Shown: one piece after another, positions 18,039 to 28,546 of the stretch
Layout of the letters: each line of letters begins with the position of its first letter
Position numbering within the stretch: position 1 is the stretch's first letter
Assembly: GCF_024181405.1 (NCBI RefSeq)
Contig: NZ_CP051302.1
Location: forward strand, 806,001 to 870,000
Origin: Treponema denticola
GTDB lineage: Bacteria > Spirochaetota > Spirochaetia > Treponematales > Treponemataceae
DNA: 64,000 nucleotides
Reading direction: 5' to 3'
Notes under the pieces: model-generated
Told to the model about the DNA's origin: nothing
What the model saw: the letters and a program-made list of their open reading frames with translations, nothing else
Databases searched by the model: none
Translations under genes and position numbers: made by a program

Positions 18039-20011
18039 AAGGAAATACACCAAAAAAAGTAATTATATTTTTACCGGAAACGGGAATATATCCGTATCTT
18101 AGGACATTAATAACCGCGGCGGATTCGGTTTCATCCGGAAAAAATATTTATGTAACTCATTGTACGGGACAAATGGAATGCTGTTCAATGATGGCTGCAA
18201 ACGGAAAGTTCGGTAATATTTTACCTGAAGAAAAAGCGATACTCTGTGAACGATGTACAAAAATATTGGAAATTGCTCAAAAAAAATATCGTTTTTCACA
18301 AATAGATATGGCAGACATTATTACCTCTGAAGTACGAGGTAAACTTGAAAAACTGATACCCGAAAATATTGACGATTATTATGCATTTTCATATAGGGGA
18401 TTTCAAATCGGACAAATAGCTCTTTATGAATTGGTTCGTGCTAGCAAAATTTTGGATGTACACAACTTAAATAAAGAGACTGCAGTTCTTTACAAGAGAT
18501 ATATTTTAGATACTATGATTGCGCTGGAAACAGCTCATTGTGTCGTCTCATCATTAAGGCCTGACTTGCTTTTAACCTTTAATCCTTATGCACAATGCCA
18601 AGCGGCAAAATATATTGCCGAAAAAAATAATATATTTTATAAGTCTTTGACTAATATTAGTTATTGCGGTTCGGATTATTCACGATACAATATTACAAAA
18701 GGTTTTACAGGATTAGATATATTACGAATTTGTCAAGCTTGGTCTCAATATGCTTCTCTCCCTATTCATCCTTATTATGTAAATGCTTCATTTAAAGATG
18801 CGCTTTATAGAGCATACGGTTCCGATTCACATATTTTTTCAAATGCAAAAAGCAATAATCCTGATAGCTTGCTTCAGAAACTAAAATTATCTAAAAATAA
18901 GAAAACTGTTATAGCTTTTACCTCCAGTAATGATGAATCTATAGGTTTTAATGCAGCAATGAAAGCTTGGAATATAAAAAATCCGGTGTTGGAACTTTTT
19001 ACCTCTACTTCAGATTGGATGCATTTTCTCCATACATATGCACTAAGGTATTCTGAGATTCAAATTATAGTTCGTATTCATCCGCGTGAAGGTACAAGAC
19101 AGCACGGTAAACCTTCAAGTCATCTGTTATTATTACAAAAAGAATTTAAAAGTAAAATATCTCATAATTTTAAAATAGTATGGTCGGATGATGATATTTC
19201 AAGTTATGATCTGATGGAATTAGCCGATTTAGTTCTTGTAACGGAGTCTACAATGGGGCTTGAATGTGCCCGGCTTGGCATACCTATACTTTCTTGTATA
19301 ACCGGATCATACTATTCAAATGCTTCTTTTATGCAAGTTGCTTCAAATCTAAAAGAATATGAAGATAAACTTAATGAAATGATAAACATGAAATATACAT
19401 TTTCTATGTTACGTGATGCAATTAGATATAATTATTGGCGGAATTTTATTCCGGCAATTGATTTTAGTGAAACTGTTCCACACGACTTTGATAATATTCA
19501 TAAATGGCCTTTTGCTCCTAAAAAAATCAAACAGGTGATGTATGATATTTGTTTTGATAAAATATCGGTTGACGATATGAATATAAAACAATTGACAGCT
19601 TCCGTTACAGAGCATTCTGAAAAATACGAAACAGAAGCGCTATTAAAAGGAATAGAACTCTATATAAATACCGTTATGTTTCCTAAAAAAAAATCACTAC
19701 AATCTAAAGTTATACATACGGGGTTAAGAGCGTTCCGTAAATTGATATTTATACTTACTTTCAAAAAAATTCAAATTAATATCAGTAAGCTTTTAAAGAA
19801 AAACGGAATAAAATTACCGAAGTTAATCTATGTTAATAATATCCGGAAACTAAAATTGATTTCTTCAAAAAACTATGCATATATTTCAATTCCTGAAGAT
19901 AATTATATAATTTATAATTATAAAAAAAAAAGTGTACTCCGATACTCCCCTCTTTTATATAATTTGACAAAGATATACTCAGTGTACAGTCTTAATGGTA
20001 AGTTTGATTGA
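18035..20011 (+). CDS. Large capsule-type GT-B protein, possible nonulosonic acid transferase
   Basis: A protein of 658 residues starting at GTG 18035 inside the pseI stop (GTGA). The middle part has IIVRIHPREGTRQHG, WSDDDISSYDLMELADLVLVTES and TMGLECARLGIPILSC. This is the C-terminal Rossmann half of capsule biosynthesis/Kdo-transferase-like GT-B enzymes, where the GLECA loop binds the donor. A C-terminal extension of about 130 basic residues has no motif I know. Because it is translationally coupled to pseI it may be the transferase that uses CMP-nonulosonic acid; that is an inference. Confidence 0.6.
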   Translation: MKGNTPKKVIIFLPETGIYPYLRTLITAADSVSSGKNIYVTHCTGQMECCSMMAANGKFGNILPEEKAILCERCTKILEIAQKKYRFSQIDMADIITSEVRGKLEKLIPENIDDYYAFSYRGFQIGQIALYELVRASKILDVHNLNKETAVLYKRYILDTMIALETAHCVVSSLRPDLLLTFNPYAQCQAAKYIAEKNNIFYKSLTNISYCGSDYSRYNITKGFTGLDILRICQAWSQYASLPIHPYYVNASFKDALYRAYGSDSHIFSNAKSNNPDSLLQKLKLSKNKKTVIAFTSSNDESIGFNAAMKAWNIKNPVLELFTSTSDWMHFLHTYALRYSEIQIIVRIHPREGTRQHGKPSSHLLLLQKEFKSKISHNFKIVWSDDDISSYDLMELADLVLVTESTMGLECARLGIPILSCITGSYYSNASFMQVASNLKEYEDKLNEMINMKYTFSMLRDAIRYNYWRNFIPAIDFSETVPHDFDNIHKWPFAPKKIKQVMYDICFDKISVDDMNIKQLTASVTEHSEKYETEALLKGIELYINTVMFPKKKSLQSKVIHTGLRAFRKLIFILTFKKIQINISKLLKKNGIKLPKLIYVNNIRKLKLISSKNYAYISIPEDNYIIYNYKKKSVLRYSPLLYNLTKIYSVYSLNGKFD

Positions 20012-20123
20012 TATGTATATACCAATAATTAGGAAATACCAAATTTTACTTACTCAAGGCATATTAAAATAAAACTCAAGATATCGTTATTAGATTTAAA
20101 TAAAATAGATAAGTTGGTGATAT

Positions 20124-21128
20124 ATGAATAAAATAACTGTACTAATACCTTCCTATAATCGAAGGACATATATTAATGAAGCCGTAGCCTCAGTCTTAAA
20201 CCAAAAAACTGATTTTGGTGTTAAACTTATTATAACGGACGATTGTTCGACAGACGGGTCTATTGAAATGATAAAAGAACTACAAAGGCGATATTCCGAA
20301 AGAATTGAAGTAATTTTATCCGAAAAAAATGAACGGCTTCTTGCCAACATTCTTAAAGCTCAAGTGAGAGTACAGACAGAATACTTTTGTGTGCTCGACC
20401 CGGACGATTATTATACTGATGAGTTTTTTTTACAAAAAGCAGTTGACTATCTTGAAGAACATAAAGATTTTTCAATTTATAGCTCTAACTGTATGATGTT
20501 GTATGAAGATAAAACCAAAAAAACATTTATTGAGAATAATGTAAAAGAAGCTATATTTGATTTTGATGATTTGCTTCAAAATAAAGCTATTATAACGCAA
20601 ACGGCTGCAAGTATTTTTAGAAATGTTCTGTATCATAACGGTATCCCACAGATAATAAAAAAGGCTATAGGTACACCAAGCGAATCTTCTTTTCGTGCCG
20701 ATACCGGACGTTATATACTTCATTTAGAAAAAGGGAAAGCTTTTTTTAAAAATGAGACTGTTGCCGTATATAGAATACATAAGGACGGTATATGGACAAA
20801 ACAAAATCAATTTCACCGTAACTTACTCGCAGTGCAGGCTTATTATGATTATTTTAGATACTTCAACTATACTCATGCAGAATATTTTATACGTCATTCA
20901 TTGTTTTATGCCAAAGAATGTTTTGAAGAATTAAAAAAAGCAATAGATAAGAATACTTTTACTCAAACTGCCGATATAGCCGATATAAGTCAATTATTTA
21001 CTTTACTATCAGAAACTGAAAGATATAAAGTAAACAAAAAAAATAAAGAATATAAGTTGACTGTAAAAAAAGTTATTAAATATATACTTCCTTATGGTTT
21101 GGTTAGATTTTTACAATCGCGGCGATGA
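20124..21128 (+). CDS. GT2 family glycosyltransferase
   Basis: A 334-residue GT-A protein. ITVLIPSYNRRTYINEAVAS opens the fold, ITDDCSTDGSIEMI supplies the nucleotide-binding aspartates, and LDPDDYYTDEFF holds the metal-binding DxD. The C-terminal 100 residues are helical and basic. It lies 112 bases after the previous gene in a stretch with no other visible feature, so a separate promoter is possible. The sugar transferred is unknown. Confidence 0.85.
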   Translation: MNKITVLIPSYNRRTYINEAVASVLNQKTDFGVKLIITDDCSTDGSIEMIKELQRRYSERIEVILSEKNERLLANILKAQVRVQTEYFCVLDPDDYYTDEFFLQKAVDYLEEHKDFSIYSSNCMMLYEDKTKKTFIENNVKEAIFDFDDLLQNKAIITQTAASIFRNVLYHNGIPQIIKKAIGTPSESSFRADTGRYILHLEKGKAFFKNETVAVYRIHKDGIWTKQNQFHRNLLAVQAYYDYFRYFNYTHAEYFIRHSLFYAKECFEELKKAIDKNTFTQTADIADISQLFTLLSETERYKVNKKNKEYKLTVKKVIKYILPYGLVRFLQSRR

Positions 21129-21136
21129 TATAAAAA

Positions 21137-22384
21137 ATGAAGAAATATAAAATTGCAGTGGCCGGAACAGGCTATGTCGGATTAAGTATTGCCGTTCTCC
21201 TTTCGCAGCATAATGAAGTTTATGCGGTAGATATAGTACCTGACAGGGTTAATCTTATAAATAATAAAAAATCTCCTATTCAGGATAAGGAGATCGAAGA
21301 TTATCTTTTAACAAAGCCACTTAATCTTAAAGCTACACTTGATGCAGTTTCTGCGTATTCTAATGCGGATTTTGTTGTAATTGCGACACCTACTAATTAT
21401 GATCCGCGAAAAAATTTTTTTGATACAAGTGCTGTTGAAGCCGTAATAAAACTTGTTATGCATTATAATCCTAATGCTGTTATGGTTATCAAATCTACTA
21501 TTCCGGTCGGTTTTACAAAAACAATACGGGAAAAAACCGGAAGCAAAAATATTTTATTTAGTCCGGAGTTTTTACGTGAAAGTAACGCTCTTTTTGATAA
21601 CCTTCATCCAAACAGAATTATTGTAGGTACCGATTTAGAAGATAAAAGACTCACTGAGGCAGCTAAAGAATTTGCCCGATTATTGCAAGAAGGGGCTCTC
21701 AAAGAAAATATTGATACATTATTTATGGATTTTACTGAGGCGGAAGCTGTAAAGCTATTTGCAAATACCTATCTGGCTCTGCGAGTGAGCTTTTTTAATG
21801 AGCTTGATACTTATGCAGAACTGAAGGGACTGAATACTCAGTCTATAATAAACGGTGTTTGTCTTGATCCGAGGATAGGTCTTTTTTATAATAATCCCTC
21901 GTTTGGATACGGCGGTTATTGCCTTCCAAAAGATACAAAGCAGCTTTTAGCTAACTATCAGGATGTCCCGCAAAATCTTATTCAAGCGATTGTGGAGTCC
22001 AATAGAACGCGAAAAGATTTTATTGCCGATAGAATTTTGCAAAAAGCCGGATATTATGATTATTCTGCTTCGGTTTCTTTTGATTCTTTCTCCGAAAAGA
22101 AGATAACTATAGGCGTCTATCGTCTTATTATGAAATCAAATAGCGATAACTTTCGCCAAAGTTCAATTCAGGGTATTATGAAACGTATTAAAGCAAAAGG
22201 TGCTGATGTTATCATATATGAACCTAATTTAAATGACGGCGAAACATTTTTCGGTAGTCTTGTTGTAAATGATTTGGAAAAATTTAAAAAAATGAGTGCA
22301 GTTATAATTGCAAACCGTTATGATTCTTTACTTGCCGATGTTCAAGAGAAAATCTATACGAGGGATTTATTTGGAAGAGATTAG
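21137..22384 (+). CDS. ugd: UDP-glucose 6-dehydrogenase
   Basis: A 415-residue UDP-glucose/GDP-mannose dehydrogenase. It has a Rossmann start [46 protein letters not shown] and [14 protein letters not shown] with catalytic Cys262. It oxidises UDP-glucose to UDP-glucuronic acid, and the overall pattern ([20 protein letters not shown]) fits the short Ugd subgroup rather than GDP-mannose dehydrogenase. It begins eight bases after the previous gene. The locus should therefore be able to put a uronic acid into its glycan. Confidence 0.9.
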   Translation: MKKYKIAVAGTGYVGLSIAVLLSQHNEVYAVDIVPDRVNLINNKKSPIQDKEIEDYLLTKPLNLKATLDAVSAYSNADFVVIATPTNYDPRKNFFDTSAVEAVIKLVMHYNPNAVMVIKSTIPVGFTKTIREKTGSKNILFSPEFLRESNALFDNLHPNRIIVGTDLEDKRLTEAAKEFARLLQEGALKENIDTLFMDFTEAEAVKLFANTYLALRVSFFNELDTYAELKGLNTQSIINGVCLDPRIGLFYNNPSFGYGGYCLPKDTKQLLANYQDVPQNLIQAIVESNRTRKDFIADRILQKAGYYDYSASVSFDSFSEKKITIGVYRLIMKSNSDNFRQSSIQGIMKRIKAKGADVIIYEPNLNDGETFFGSLVVNDLEKFKKMSAVIIANRYDSLLADVQEKIYTRDLFGRD

Positions 22385-22392
22385 GATTTGAT

Positions 22393-23418
22393 ATGAATAC
22401 GAAAATCACGATAGTAATTCCAACATATAATAAGGCAGAGTATATTTCTCAAACAATCGAAAGTGTTTTAAAACAAACCTGTCAGGATTTTGAAATTGTT
22501 ATAATAGATGATTGTTCAAAAGATGATACTGAACTTGTTGTACAAAAGTACTTGTCGGATAAAATTCGTTATTTTAAACATACTAGAAATTGGGGTCCCG
22601 GAGCAACTTTTAATGATGGAATTGAAAAGTCAAATACGGAATATATAACTTTGATTGCAAGTGATGATGTTTTACTTCCGAATCATCTTGAACAAGTAAT
22701 GCTCCAATTTAAAAAAGATGATTTAGTCGAAACGGTTTTTCCAAAACTTAAAGTAATAGACGAAAATAGTAATGATTTAAATGAAATTATTCAACAGCCT
22801 TTTTTTGATAAGTATAAGATGCTTAATCATCTTTTTTATGCAGGGAACGATATTCCTTCTCCCGGTGTTTCCTTTAAAAAAACTTTGTTTAAGAAAACTG
22901 CTGCTTATAATCAGAATTTGATTATGATGCATGACTATGATTTAAATGTACGCTGTCTTATACACGGAAAAACGGCTGTAGTTAATGAGCCTACTGTTTT
23001 TTATAGGAGATTTTCAAATCCAATAATAAATTTAAGCGGTAAAACAAAATGGCTTGACATGTGCCATTCTATTGAAAGTAAATTTGTTCTTGATAATTAT
23101 TTAAGCTTAGACTATGATGAAATAAAGAAAGTTTTTCCTCAGTTAAAAACGTATAATCAAGAAGAGATAAAGTTTAGACTGCTTATTGATACTTGTAAAA
23201 ATAAACAATTGCGTTTAAGTTCTTGGGCCTTTGAGCGTCTTATTACATATCTTGAAAATAATAAAGATTTTTTTAGTACTAATGTGTTTGATTTTCAATA
23301 TAAAGATTATATTGACTTGTATAAAATAAATGCAAAAAATATTATCGGTAAAACACATAAAGAAAAATTATATAATGATGCAAAAATATTGATAAAAAAA
23401 ATGTTCGGACTGCATTAA
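22393..23418 (+). CDS. GT2 family glycosyltransferase
   Basis: A 341-residue GT-A enzyme with ITIVIPTYNKAEYISQTIES, VIIDDCSKDDTE and LIASDDVLLPNHL, the DxD-equivalent region. HDYDLNVRCLIHGK and VFYRRFSNP lie in the acceptor-side half. It belongs to the long run of same-strand glycosyltransferase genes and starts eight bases after ugd. Donor and acceptor cannot be predicted; a uronic acid donor made by the preceding gene is possible. Confidence 0.85.
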   Translation: MNTKITIVIPTYNKAEYISQTIESVLKQTCQDFEIVIIDDCSKDDTELVVQKYLSDKIRYFKHTRNWGPGATFNDGIEKSNTEYITLIASDDVLLPNHLEQVMLQFKKDDLVETVFPKLKVIDENSNDLNEIIQQPFFDKYKMLNHLFYAGNDIPSPGVSFKKTLFKKTAAYNQNLIMMHDYDLNVRCLIHGKTAVVNEPTVFYRRFSNPIINLSGKTKWLDMCHSIESKFVLDNYLSLDYDEIKKVFPQLKTYNQEEIKFRLLIDTCKNKQLRLSSWAFERLITYLENNKDFFSTNVFDFQYKDYIDLYKINAKNIIGKTHKEKLYNDAKILIKKMFGLH

Positions 23419-23446
23419 AATGTTTTAGCTGATATTCGAGGATGAT

Positions 23447-23812
23447 ATGAAGGAAATAGAAGTTTCTAAGATTACCGACGGGCGTGGTAATCTTTCTTTT
23501 TTTGAAAGTGAACGAGCTGTTCCTTTTAAAATTAAAGGTGTATTTCTTATTAACATATATAATACCGGCGATGAATATAAATTTACTAATAATGAGTGTG
23601 CAGAGTTTTTTGTTACGCCGCTTTCAGGTAGTTTTTTGTTAGATAATAATAGTGTGCCGAAAAAAGAGTTAAACACTATATTCTTAAAAAATGCGAATAA
23701 GAGTTTGTATATAGAAAGCAATACAGACTTTACTTTGTGTCAATTCGCTGAAAATACGGTCATTCTTATACTGTCCTCAAAAGAATCTATTAATTTTGTA
23801 CGGAAAATATAA
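23447..23812 (+). CDS. FdtA/WxcM-like cupin lacking the catalytic histidines
   Basis: A 121-residue cupin that aligns over its length with the next gene's product. It opens with ITDGRGNLSFFESERAVPFK, a WxcM-like start, and has the same PLSGSFLLDN and NTIFLKN strands. Where FdtA has RGAHAHK, this protein has EYKFTNNECAEF, so both active-site histidines are missing. It may be a non-catalytic partner of the next gene's enzyme or a relic of a duplication. GAGGA upstream supports the start, and its stop abuts the next ATG (TAA-ATG). Confidence 0.7.
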   Translation: MKEIEVSKITDGRGNLSFFESERAVPFKIKGVFLINIYNTGDEYKFTNNECAEFFVTPLSGSFLLDNNSVPKKELNTIFLKNANKSLYIESNTDFTLCQFAENTVILILSSKESINFVRKI

Positions 23813-24220
23813 ATGAATATAGTTGATAACTGCATCTTGTTGAATTTGCATAAAGATTTTACTAATAATATAACGCATCTCAATCATAAAAGTACCGTAC
23901 CGTTTGAGGTAAAGCGGATCTATTATCTTTACGGTGTTCCAGAGAATCAAGAACGGGGAGCACATGCACATAAAGAGCTCTTACAGGTTTTGATTCCAGC
24001 TGCAGGTTCCTTTACGGTAGAATTAGATGACGGAAAAAATAAGAAAACAATCTTTTTAAATAGTCCGTCAAAGGGATTATTGATAGTTCCCGGTATTTGG
24101 AGGAACCTTACGGATTTTTCTTTTGGTTCGATAGCATTGGTGCTGGCTTCCGAATATTATACCGAAGATGATTATATCAGAAGTTATGATAAATTTTTGA
24201 AATACAGGGATATTAAATAA
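23813..24220 (+). CDS. fdtA: dTDP-4-oxo-6-deoxyglucose 3,4-ketoisomerase (FdtA/QdtA-like)
   Basis: A 135-residue cupin. [11 protein letters not shown] (49-59) carries the two histidines (H51, H53) needed by FdtA and Qdt[22 protein letters not shown] and [17 protein letters not shown] are further family marks. It would isomerise the RmlB product to the 3-keto sugar, ready for amination by the aminotransferase at 24736. Whether the product is the Fuc3NAc (galacto) or Qui3NAc (gluco) precursor cannot be told from the motifs. Confidence 0.87.
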   Translation: MNIVDNCILLNLHKDFTNNITHLNHKSTVPFEVKRIYYLYGVPENQERGAHAHKELLQVLIPAAGSFTVELDDGKNKKTIFLNSPSKGLLIVPGIWRNLTDFSFGSIALVLASEYYTEDDYIRSYDKFLKYRDIK

Positions 24221-24221
24221 T

Positions 24222-24686
24222 ATGAAGAATGTTTTTATTCATGAACTGGCTGATTGTCATTCTACTAATATAGGTAATGGTACGAAAGTTTGGCAATTTG
24301 CCATTATTCTTAAAAATGCTATTGTAGGTGAGAATTGTAATATAAATTGTCATACATTTATTGAAAATGATGTCAAGATTGGTAATAATGTGACATTAAA
24401 GTCTGGAGTTTTTTTATGGGATGGTATCGTAATTTGTGATAATGTTTTTGTAGGTCCTAATGTTACATTTACCAATGATAAATATCCTAGATCTAAACAA
24501 TATCCTGAAACTTTTCAAAAAACCATAATAAGTAGAGGTGCATCGATTGGTGCAAATTCAACTATACTAGGTGGTATCACAATAGGAGAGAATTCTATGA
24601 TTGGTGCAGGAAGCCTTGTTACTAAAGATATTCCTGATAATGAATTGTGGTATGGTTCTCCAGCTAAATATGTTCGCAAGATATAA
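24222..24686 (+). CDS. Left-handed beta-helix N-acetyltransferase (FdtC/QdtC/WbpD-like)
   Basis: A 154-residue hexapeptide-repeat acyltransferase. [40 protein letters not shown] and [17 protein letters not shown] are the pattern of WbpD/QdtC sugar N-acetyltransferases, ending in the usual [19 protein letters not shown] and [10 protein letters not shown]. It would acetylate the 3-amino group made by the next gene's product. It starts one base after fdtA. Codon use looks more AT-rich than the aminotransferase that follows. Confidence 0.85.
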   Translation: MKNVFIHELADCHSTNIGNGTKVWQFAIILKNAIVGENCNINCHTFIENDVKIGNNVTLKSGVFLWDGIVICDNVFVGPNVTFTNDKYPRSKQYPETFQKTIISRGASIGANSTILGGITIGENSMIGAGSLVTKDIPDNELWYGSPAKYVRKI

Positions 24687-24735
24687 GCAAAAAAATTATA
24701 AAAAATAAATACAGAAATATGATAATAAAATAAAT

Positions 24736-25842
24736 ATGAATATCCCTTTTTTATCCTTACAAAAAATAACTGAAAGCTTTGAACCGTCTCTCTCGCAAAA
24801 AATAAATGAAGTTATAAAAAAGGGCTGGTATATTCACGGTGAAGAATGTACGGCGTTTGAAAAAAACTTTGCACAATTTTGCGGAGTTAATCATTGTATT
24901 GGTGTAGGGAATGGTCTTGAAGCTTTGAAATTGATTCTCCGTGCTTACAAGCTGCTTGGTGTTTTTGAAGAAGGTGATGAAATTATTATTCCTGCAAACA
25001 CTTTTATAGCTACTATTCTTGCAGTGAGTGCCGAAAATTTGACACCTGTCTTTGTTGAGCCGAATATAGATGACTATTTAATTGATGTAAAAAAAATAGA
25101 AGAAAAGATAACAAAAAAAACGAAGGCTATTATGCCGGTGCATTTATACGGCAGACTTTGCAATATGGAGGAGATTAGTGCTATTGCAAAGCTGCACAAC
25201 TTAAAAGTTATTGAAGATGCAGCACAGGCACACGGTGCAAAACAAACCGGAAAACTAAGCGGAGCTTTCGGTGATGCTGCCGGTTTTAGCTTTTATCCGG
25301 GCAAAAATTTGGGCTGCTTAGGTGACGGCGGCTGCGTTACAACTGATGACGAAGAACTTGCAGATGTCATACGAAAATTGGCAAATTACGGCTCAAGTGT
25401 AAAATATGTGCACGAATACAAGGGAGAAAATTCCCGTCTTGATGAAATACAGGCCGCCGTCCTTTCAGTAAAACTGGAAAGGCTTGATGCGGATAATGAT
25501 CGCCGCCGTCAAATCGCAGCGATGTATAATACCGGAATAAAAAACAAGACGATTATTTTACCAAAACTCCACCAAAAAGAAGAACATGTGTGGCATATTT
25601 ATTGCGTTCGGCTTCAAAATAGAAAGGCACTCATTGACTATTTAAAAGATTGCGGAATAGAAACAGTTATTCATTATCCGACTCCGCCTCATAAACAAAA
25701 AGCATATAAAGAGTTTTCTCATCTTCACTTACCGATAAGTGAAAAAATACATGCAGAAGTGCTTAGTCTTCCTATGAGTCCTTTATTAACCGGTGAGGAA
25801 GTTAATTACGTAATTAAAAAAGTAAACGAATGGAAAAACTAA
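24736..25842 (+). CDS. fdtB: dTDP-3-amino-3,6-dideoxyhexose transaminase (FdtB/QdtB-like)
   Basis: A 368-residue DegT/DnrJ/EryC1 PLP aminotransferase. [27 protein letters not shown] and [10 protein letters not shown] are present, and the Schiff-base lysine is K190 in [22 protein letters not shown] with the FYPGKNLG sequence is typical of the 3-amino sugar subfamily. With the ketoisomerase and acetyltransferase genes just before it, and rmlA/rmlB at 40.8-42.8 kb, a complete route to a dTDP-3-acetamido-3,6-dideoxyhexose is encoded in the window. Confidence 0.88.
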   Translation: MNIPFLSLQKITESFEPSLSQKINEVIKKGWYIHGEECTAFEKNFAQFCGVNHCIGVGNGLEALKLILRAYKLLGVFEEGDEIIIPANTFIATILAVSAENLTPVFVEPNIDDYLIDVKKIEEKITKKTKAIMPVHLYGRLCNMEEISAIAKLHNLKVIEDAAQAHGAKQTGKLSGAFGDAAGFSFYPGKNLGCLGDGGCVTTDDEELADVIRKLANYGSSVKYVHEYKGENSRLDEIQAAVLSVKLERLDADNDRRRQIAAMYNTGIKNKTIILPKLHQKEEHVWHIYCVRLQNRKALIDYLKDCGIETVIHYPTPPHKQKAYKEFSHLHLPISEKIHAEVLSLPMSPLLTGEEVNYVIKKVNEWKN

Positions 25843-27248
25843 AACTTCTTTTTATTACGCATACTCATTCATCAGGCGGTGGGGCAGAAAAAGTGTTGAC
25901 AACGTTAGTCAATAATTTAGACCGTGATAGGTATGATATAAGTATTTTTGAGCTTTTGCACTATGACATAAAAAATGAGCCGTTGTTGCCTCATATAAAA
26001 TTATTAGCACCTATGGTTACAGTGCAGCAAACCCGAATTCCTTTTTATGAATATACACTCAATCAATTATTGATGTGTGAACCAACTGTAGTAAAAACTT
26101 TATATCATTTTGAAGAGTATGATATTGTAATTTCATGGATTAAAGATACTCCTTCATATTTAGCTTCTTGCTTTTGCAATTATAAAATTGCATGGACACA
26201 TAGTGATATACGGTATTTATTGAATCTTAATAATTTTCCTGATATTACTTTTGAAAAGCAGCTGCAAGAAAAAATATGGGCTATACCTGAAAAAATATTT
26301 TCGGTTTCTGCAATCGCAGTAGACTCAATAATTAAAGTTTTTTCTCAGTTTAAACATAAAACTGAGATTTTTTATAATCCTATTGATATAAAAGCTGTAA
26401 AAAAACTGGCTGAAGAAAAAATTGAAACGCATATTTTTTCTAATTCAAAAACACTGATAGGTATAGGGAGACTGGATTCAAACAAAAATTTTAGTTTGTT
26501 ATTGGAAACACAAAAAGTATTAAAAGATAATCATGTCGATACTCATTTAATTATTTTGGGTATAGGTGAGGAAGAAAAAATATTGAAAAAGAAAGCTGCT
26601 GCTTTGGGTATTCAAGATAGTGTTTTATTTTTAGGGTTTCAAGAAAACCCATATCCATATGTAAAGGCTGCTGATCTTCTATGTGTTTCTTCTTTTGCAG
26701 AAGCCTTTCCTACTGTAGTTTGTGAAGCTATGATATTAGGAAAACCTTTTGTTACAACAAGAGTTGCCGGGGCATCGGATGAGCTTGCTTGTGATGGAGC
26801 GTGCGGTTTTGTTTCTGATTGGGATGCAAATGATTTTGCTGAAAAAATAGAAAGAATATTATCTGATGACATTTTATATAATAAAATGTCTGAAAATTGT
26901 TTAAAGAAAATAGCTGAATTCTCGATTGATAAGGCTATTAAAAAGTTTGATTATGAAATTATGAAAGTAATTGAAAATAAAAATGGTAAAAAAATAAAAA
27001 ATAATGAAATTACTTTTGTACAGGCAAAACAAAAATTTAGTCATTATTATATTTTTTTACCTATCGGTTATAACATAAAAATACAAAAAGCATTTTTTAG
27101 GTGGAAAAATACTCCTACACCAATAAATTTTTTAAAGCTTGGTTACAGGATACTAAATATTTGCGGGTACATAGTAACTATTCCGGTAAGATTAGTTTTA
27201 TTGCCCACATTATGCCGAATATATAGGGATAAGCAATGCAGCAAATAA
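25830..27248 (+). CDS. GT4 family glycosyltransferase
   Basis: A 472-residue GT-B enzyme overlapping fdtB by 13 bases. [21 protein letters not shown] is the GT4 acceptor-side glycine loop. [15 protein letters not shown] opens the donor half, and [22 protein letters not shown] holds the E-x7-E motif of the family. The last 70 residues are a basic, partly hydrophobic tail that may sit at the membrane. The donor is unknown; the dTDP-3-acetamido sugar is a candidate because of the overlap. Confidence 0.87.
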   Translation: MEKLKLLFITHTHSSGGGAEKVLTTLVNNLDRDRYDISIFELLHYDIKNEPLLPHIKLLAPMVTVQQTRIPFYEYTLNQLLMCEPTVVKTLYHFEEYDIVISWIKDTPSYLASCFCNYKIAWTHSDIRYLLNLNNFPDITFEKQLQEKIWAIPEKIFSVSAIAVDSIIKVFSQFKHKTEIFYNPIDIKAVKKLAEEKIETHIFSNSKTLIGIGRLDSNKNFSLLLETQKVLKDNHVDTHLIILGIGEEEKILKKKAAALGIQDSVLFLGFQENPYPYVKAADLLCVSSFAEAFPTVVCEAMILGKPFVTTRVAGASDELACDGACGFVSDWDANDFAEKIERILSDDILYNKMSENCLKKIAEFSIDKAIKKFDYEIMKVIENKNGKKIKNNEITFVQAKQKFSHYYIFLPIGYNIKIQKAFFRWKNTPTPINFLKLGYRILNICGYIVTIPVRLVLLPTLCRIYRDKQCSK

Positions 27249-28546
27249 TAGCATGTACAGGATACGGTGGAACTGGTAGTTCTGCCGCAACAAATATAAT
27301 AGAGGAATTTAAAGATATAAAGAGCTTAGATTCGGGATTTGAGTGTACTTTTTTACATGAAAGTGATGGGTTGCATGATTTAGAGAATGCATTGCGTGAA
27401 GGTCATAGACTGAAAACTGATATGGCTATAAAAAGATTTCTGCGCCTTGCTAATATTTTAAATAAGCAAAGAGACTATCAAAAGTATTTTAATGGAAATT
27501 TTGAAAAATATTCAATCGATTATATAAATTCTATCTGCACTGCACAGTGGCAAGGAAATTGGCATCGAGGTTCCGATACTATTAAGTTTTCAAAACAAGA
27601 TTTACTTTATTATAATTTGGCAAAACAAATATTTCTTAATGAATATTCATATAAAAATTATTCTTTATATGAACCTAATACTTGGCATCCTACATATCAG
27701 ATGAGAAATAAGAGCTTCTATGCTTTTTTTGATGATTCTTTTTATGCTAAGACTCAAGATTATATAAAAAAACTTTTTTTGGAAGTCGGTATTCATACGG
27801 ACACAAAAAAAGTTTTGGTAGATCAGTTTTTTCCTGCTTATAATATATCGGCATATTTGAAATATGCTCCGCAAACAAAAATTGTCATTGTTGACCGCGA
27901 TCCGCGTGATGTTTATGTGTTAAATAAAAGCTCTTGGGGAGAGCCTTATATTCCTACTGATGATGTAAATACATTTATAAGCTGGTATAAAGGTATACGT
28001 TTTTCACAAAAAATAGAAGCTGAAAATAAAAATGTTCTTTTACTTCATTTTGAAGATCTTATTTTTGATTATGAAAATTCTTTATTAAAATTAAAAACCT
28101 TTCTTGAGTTGCGTGATGAAGAACATATAAAAAAGGGGCTTTATTTTAATCCTGAAAAATCTGCAAAAAATACATACAAATTTAAAAACTATCCTCAGTG
28201 GGAAGATGATATTTTTAAAATTGAAAAAGAGTTATCGGATTATTGCTACAACTTCCCTGACGGATTGGATAATGGTATTAAAGTTGATAAAGGTAAGCCT
28301 GTGGAAAAATATATCCAAGATTCTTATGAAATTCAAGCTAAAAAAGAACTGCCTGAAGAATATAAAAATAAGGTTTATAAGCTATTGTTTGGAATAACTT
28401 CTTTCGGCGGTGTTTGTGAAAGTTTTAATCATAGAAAGACCTTAAAAATGAAAGCTAAGGGATTTATAAAACTGTTTATGTTTTTTCCTTTTTTTTTGAT
28501 TGAATTTCCATATATGATTTTCAATTATTATAACTTTAAAAAATGA
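27236..28546 (+). CDS. Sulfotransferase-family protein
   Basis: A 436-residue protein. CTGYGGTGSSAATNIIEEF near the N-terminus is a 5'-phosphosulfate-binding loop, and KIVIVDRDPRDVYVLNKSSW is the 3'-phosphate-binding segment of PAPS-dependent sulfotransferases. HFEDLIFDYENSLLKLKTFL is the matching C-terminal stretch. The first loop has Gly-Thr-Gly-Ser rather than the more usual Lys-x-Gly-Thr/Ser, so the family call is good but the exact activity is not sure. It overlaps its neighbours on both sides. A carbohydrate sulfotransferase would make this a sulfated glycan, unusual for a spirochete. Confidence 0.75.
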   Translation: MQQIIACTGYGGTGSSAATNIIEEFKDIKSLDSGFECTFLHESDGLHDLENALREGHRLKTDMAIKRFLRLANILNKQRDYQKYFNGNFEKYSIDYINSICTAQWQGNWHRGSDTIKFSKQDLLYYNLAKQIFLNEYSYKNYSLYEPNTWHPTYQMRNKSFYAFFDDSFYAKTQDYIKKLFLEVGIHTDTKKVLVDQFFPAYNISAYLKYAPQTKIVIVDRDPRDVYVLNKSSWGEPYIPTDDVNTFISWYKGIRFSQKIEAENKNVLLLHFEDLIFDYENSLLKLKTFLELRDEEHIKKGLYFNPEKSAKNTYKFKNYPQWEDDIFKIEKELSDYCYNFPDGLDNGIKVDKGKPVEKYIQDSYEIQAKKELPEEYKNKVYKLLFGITSFGGVCESFNHRKTLKMKAKGFIKLFMFFPFFLIEFPYMIFNYYNFKK

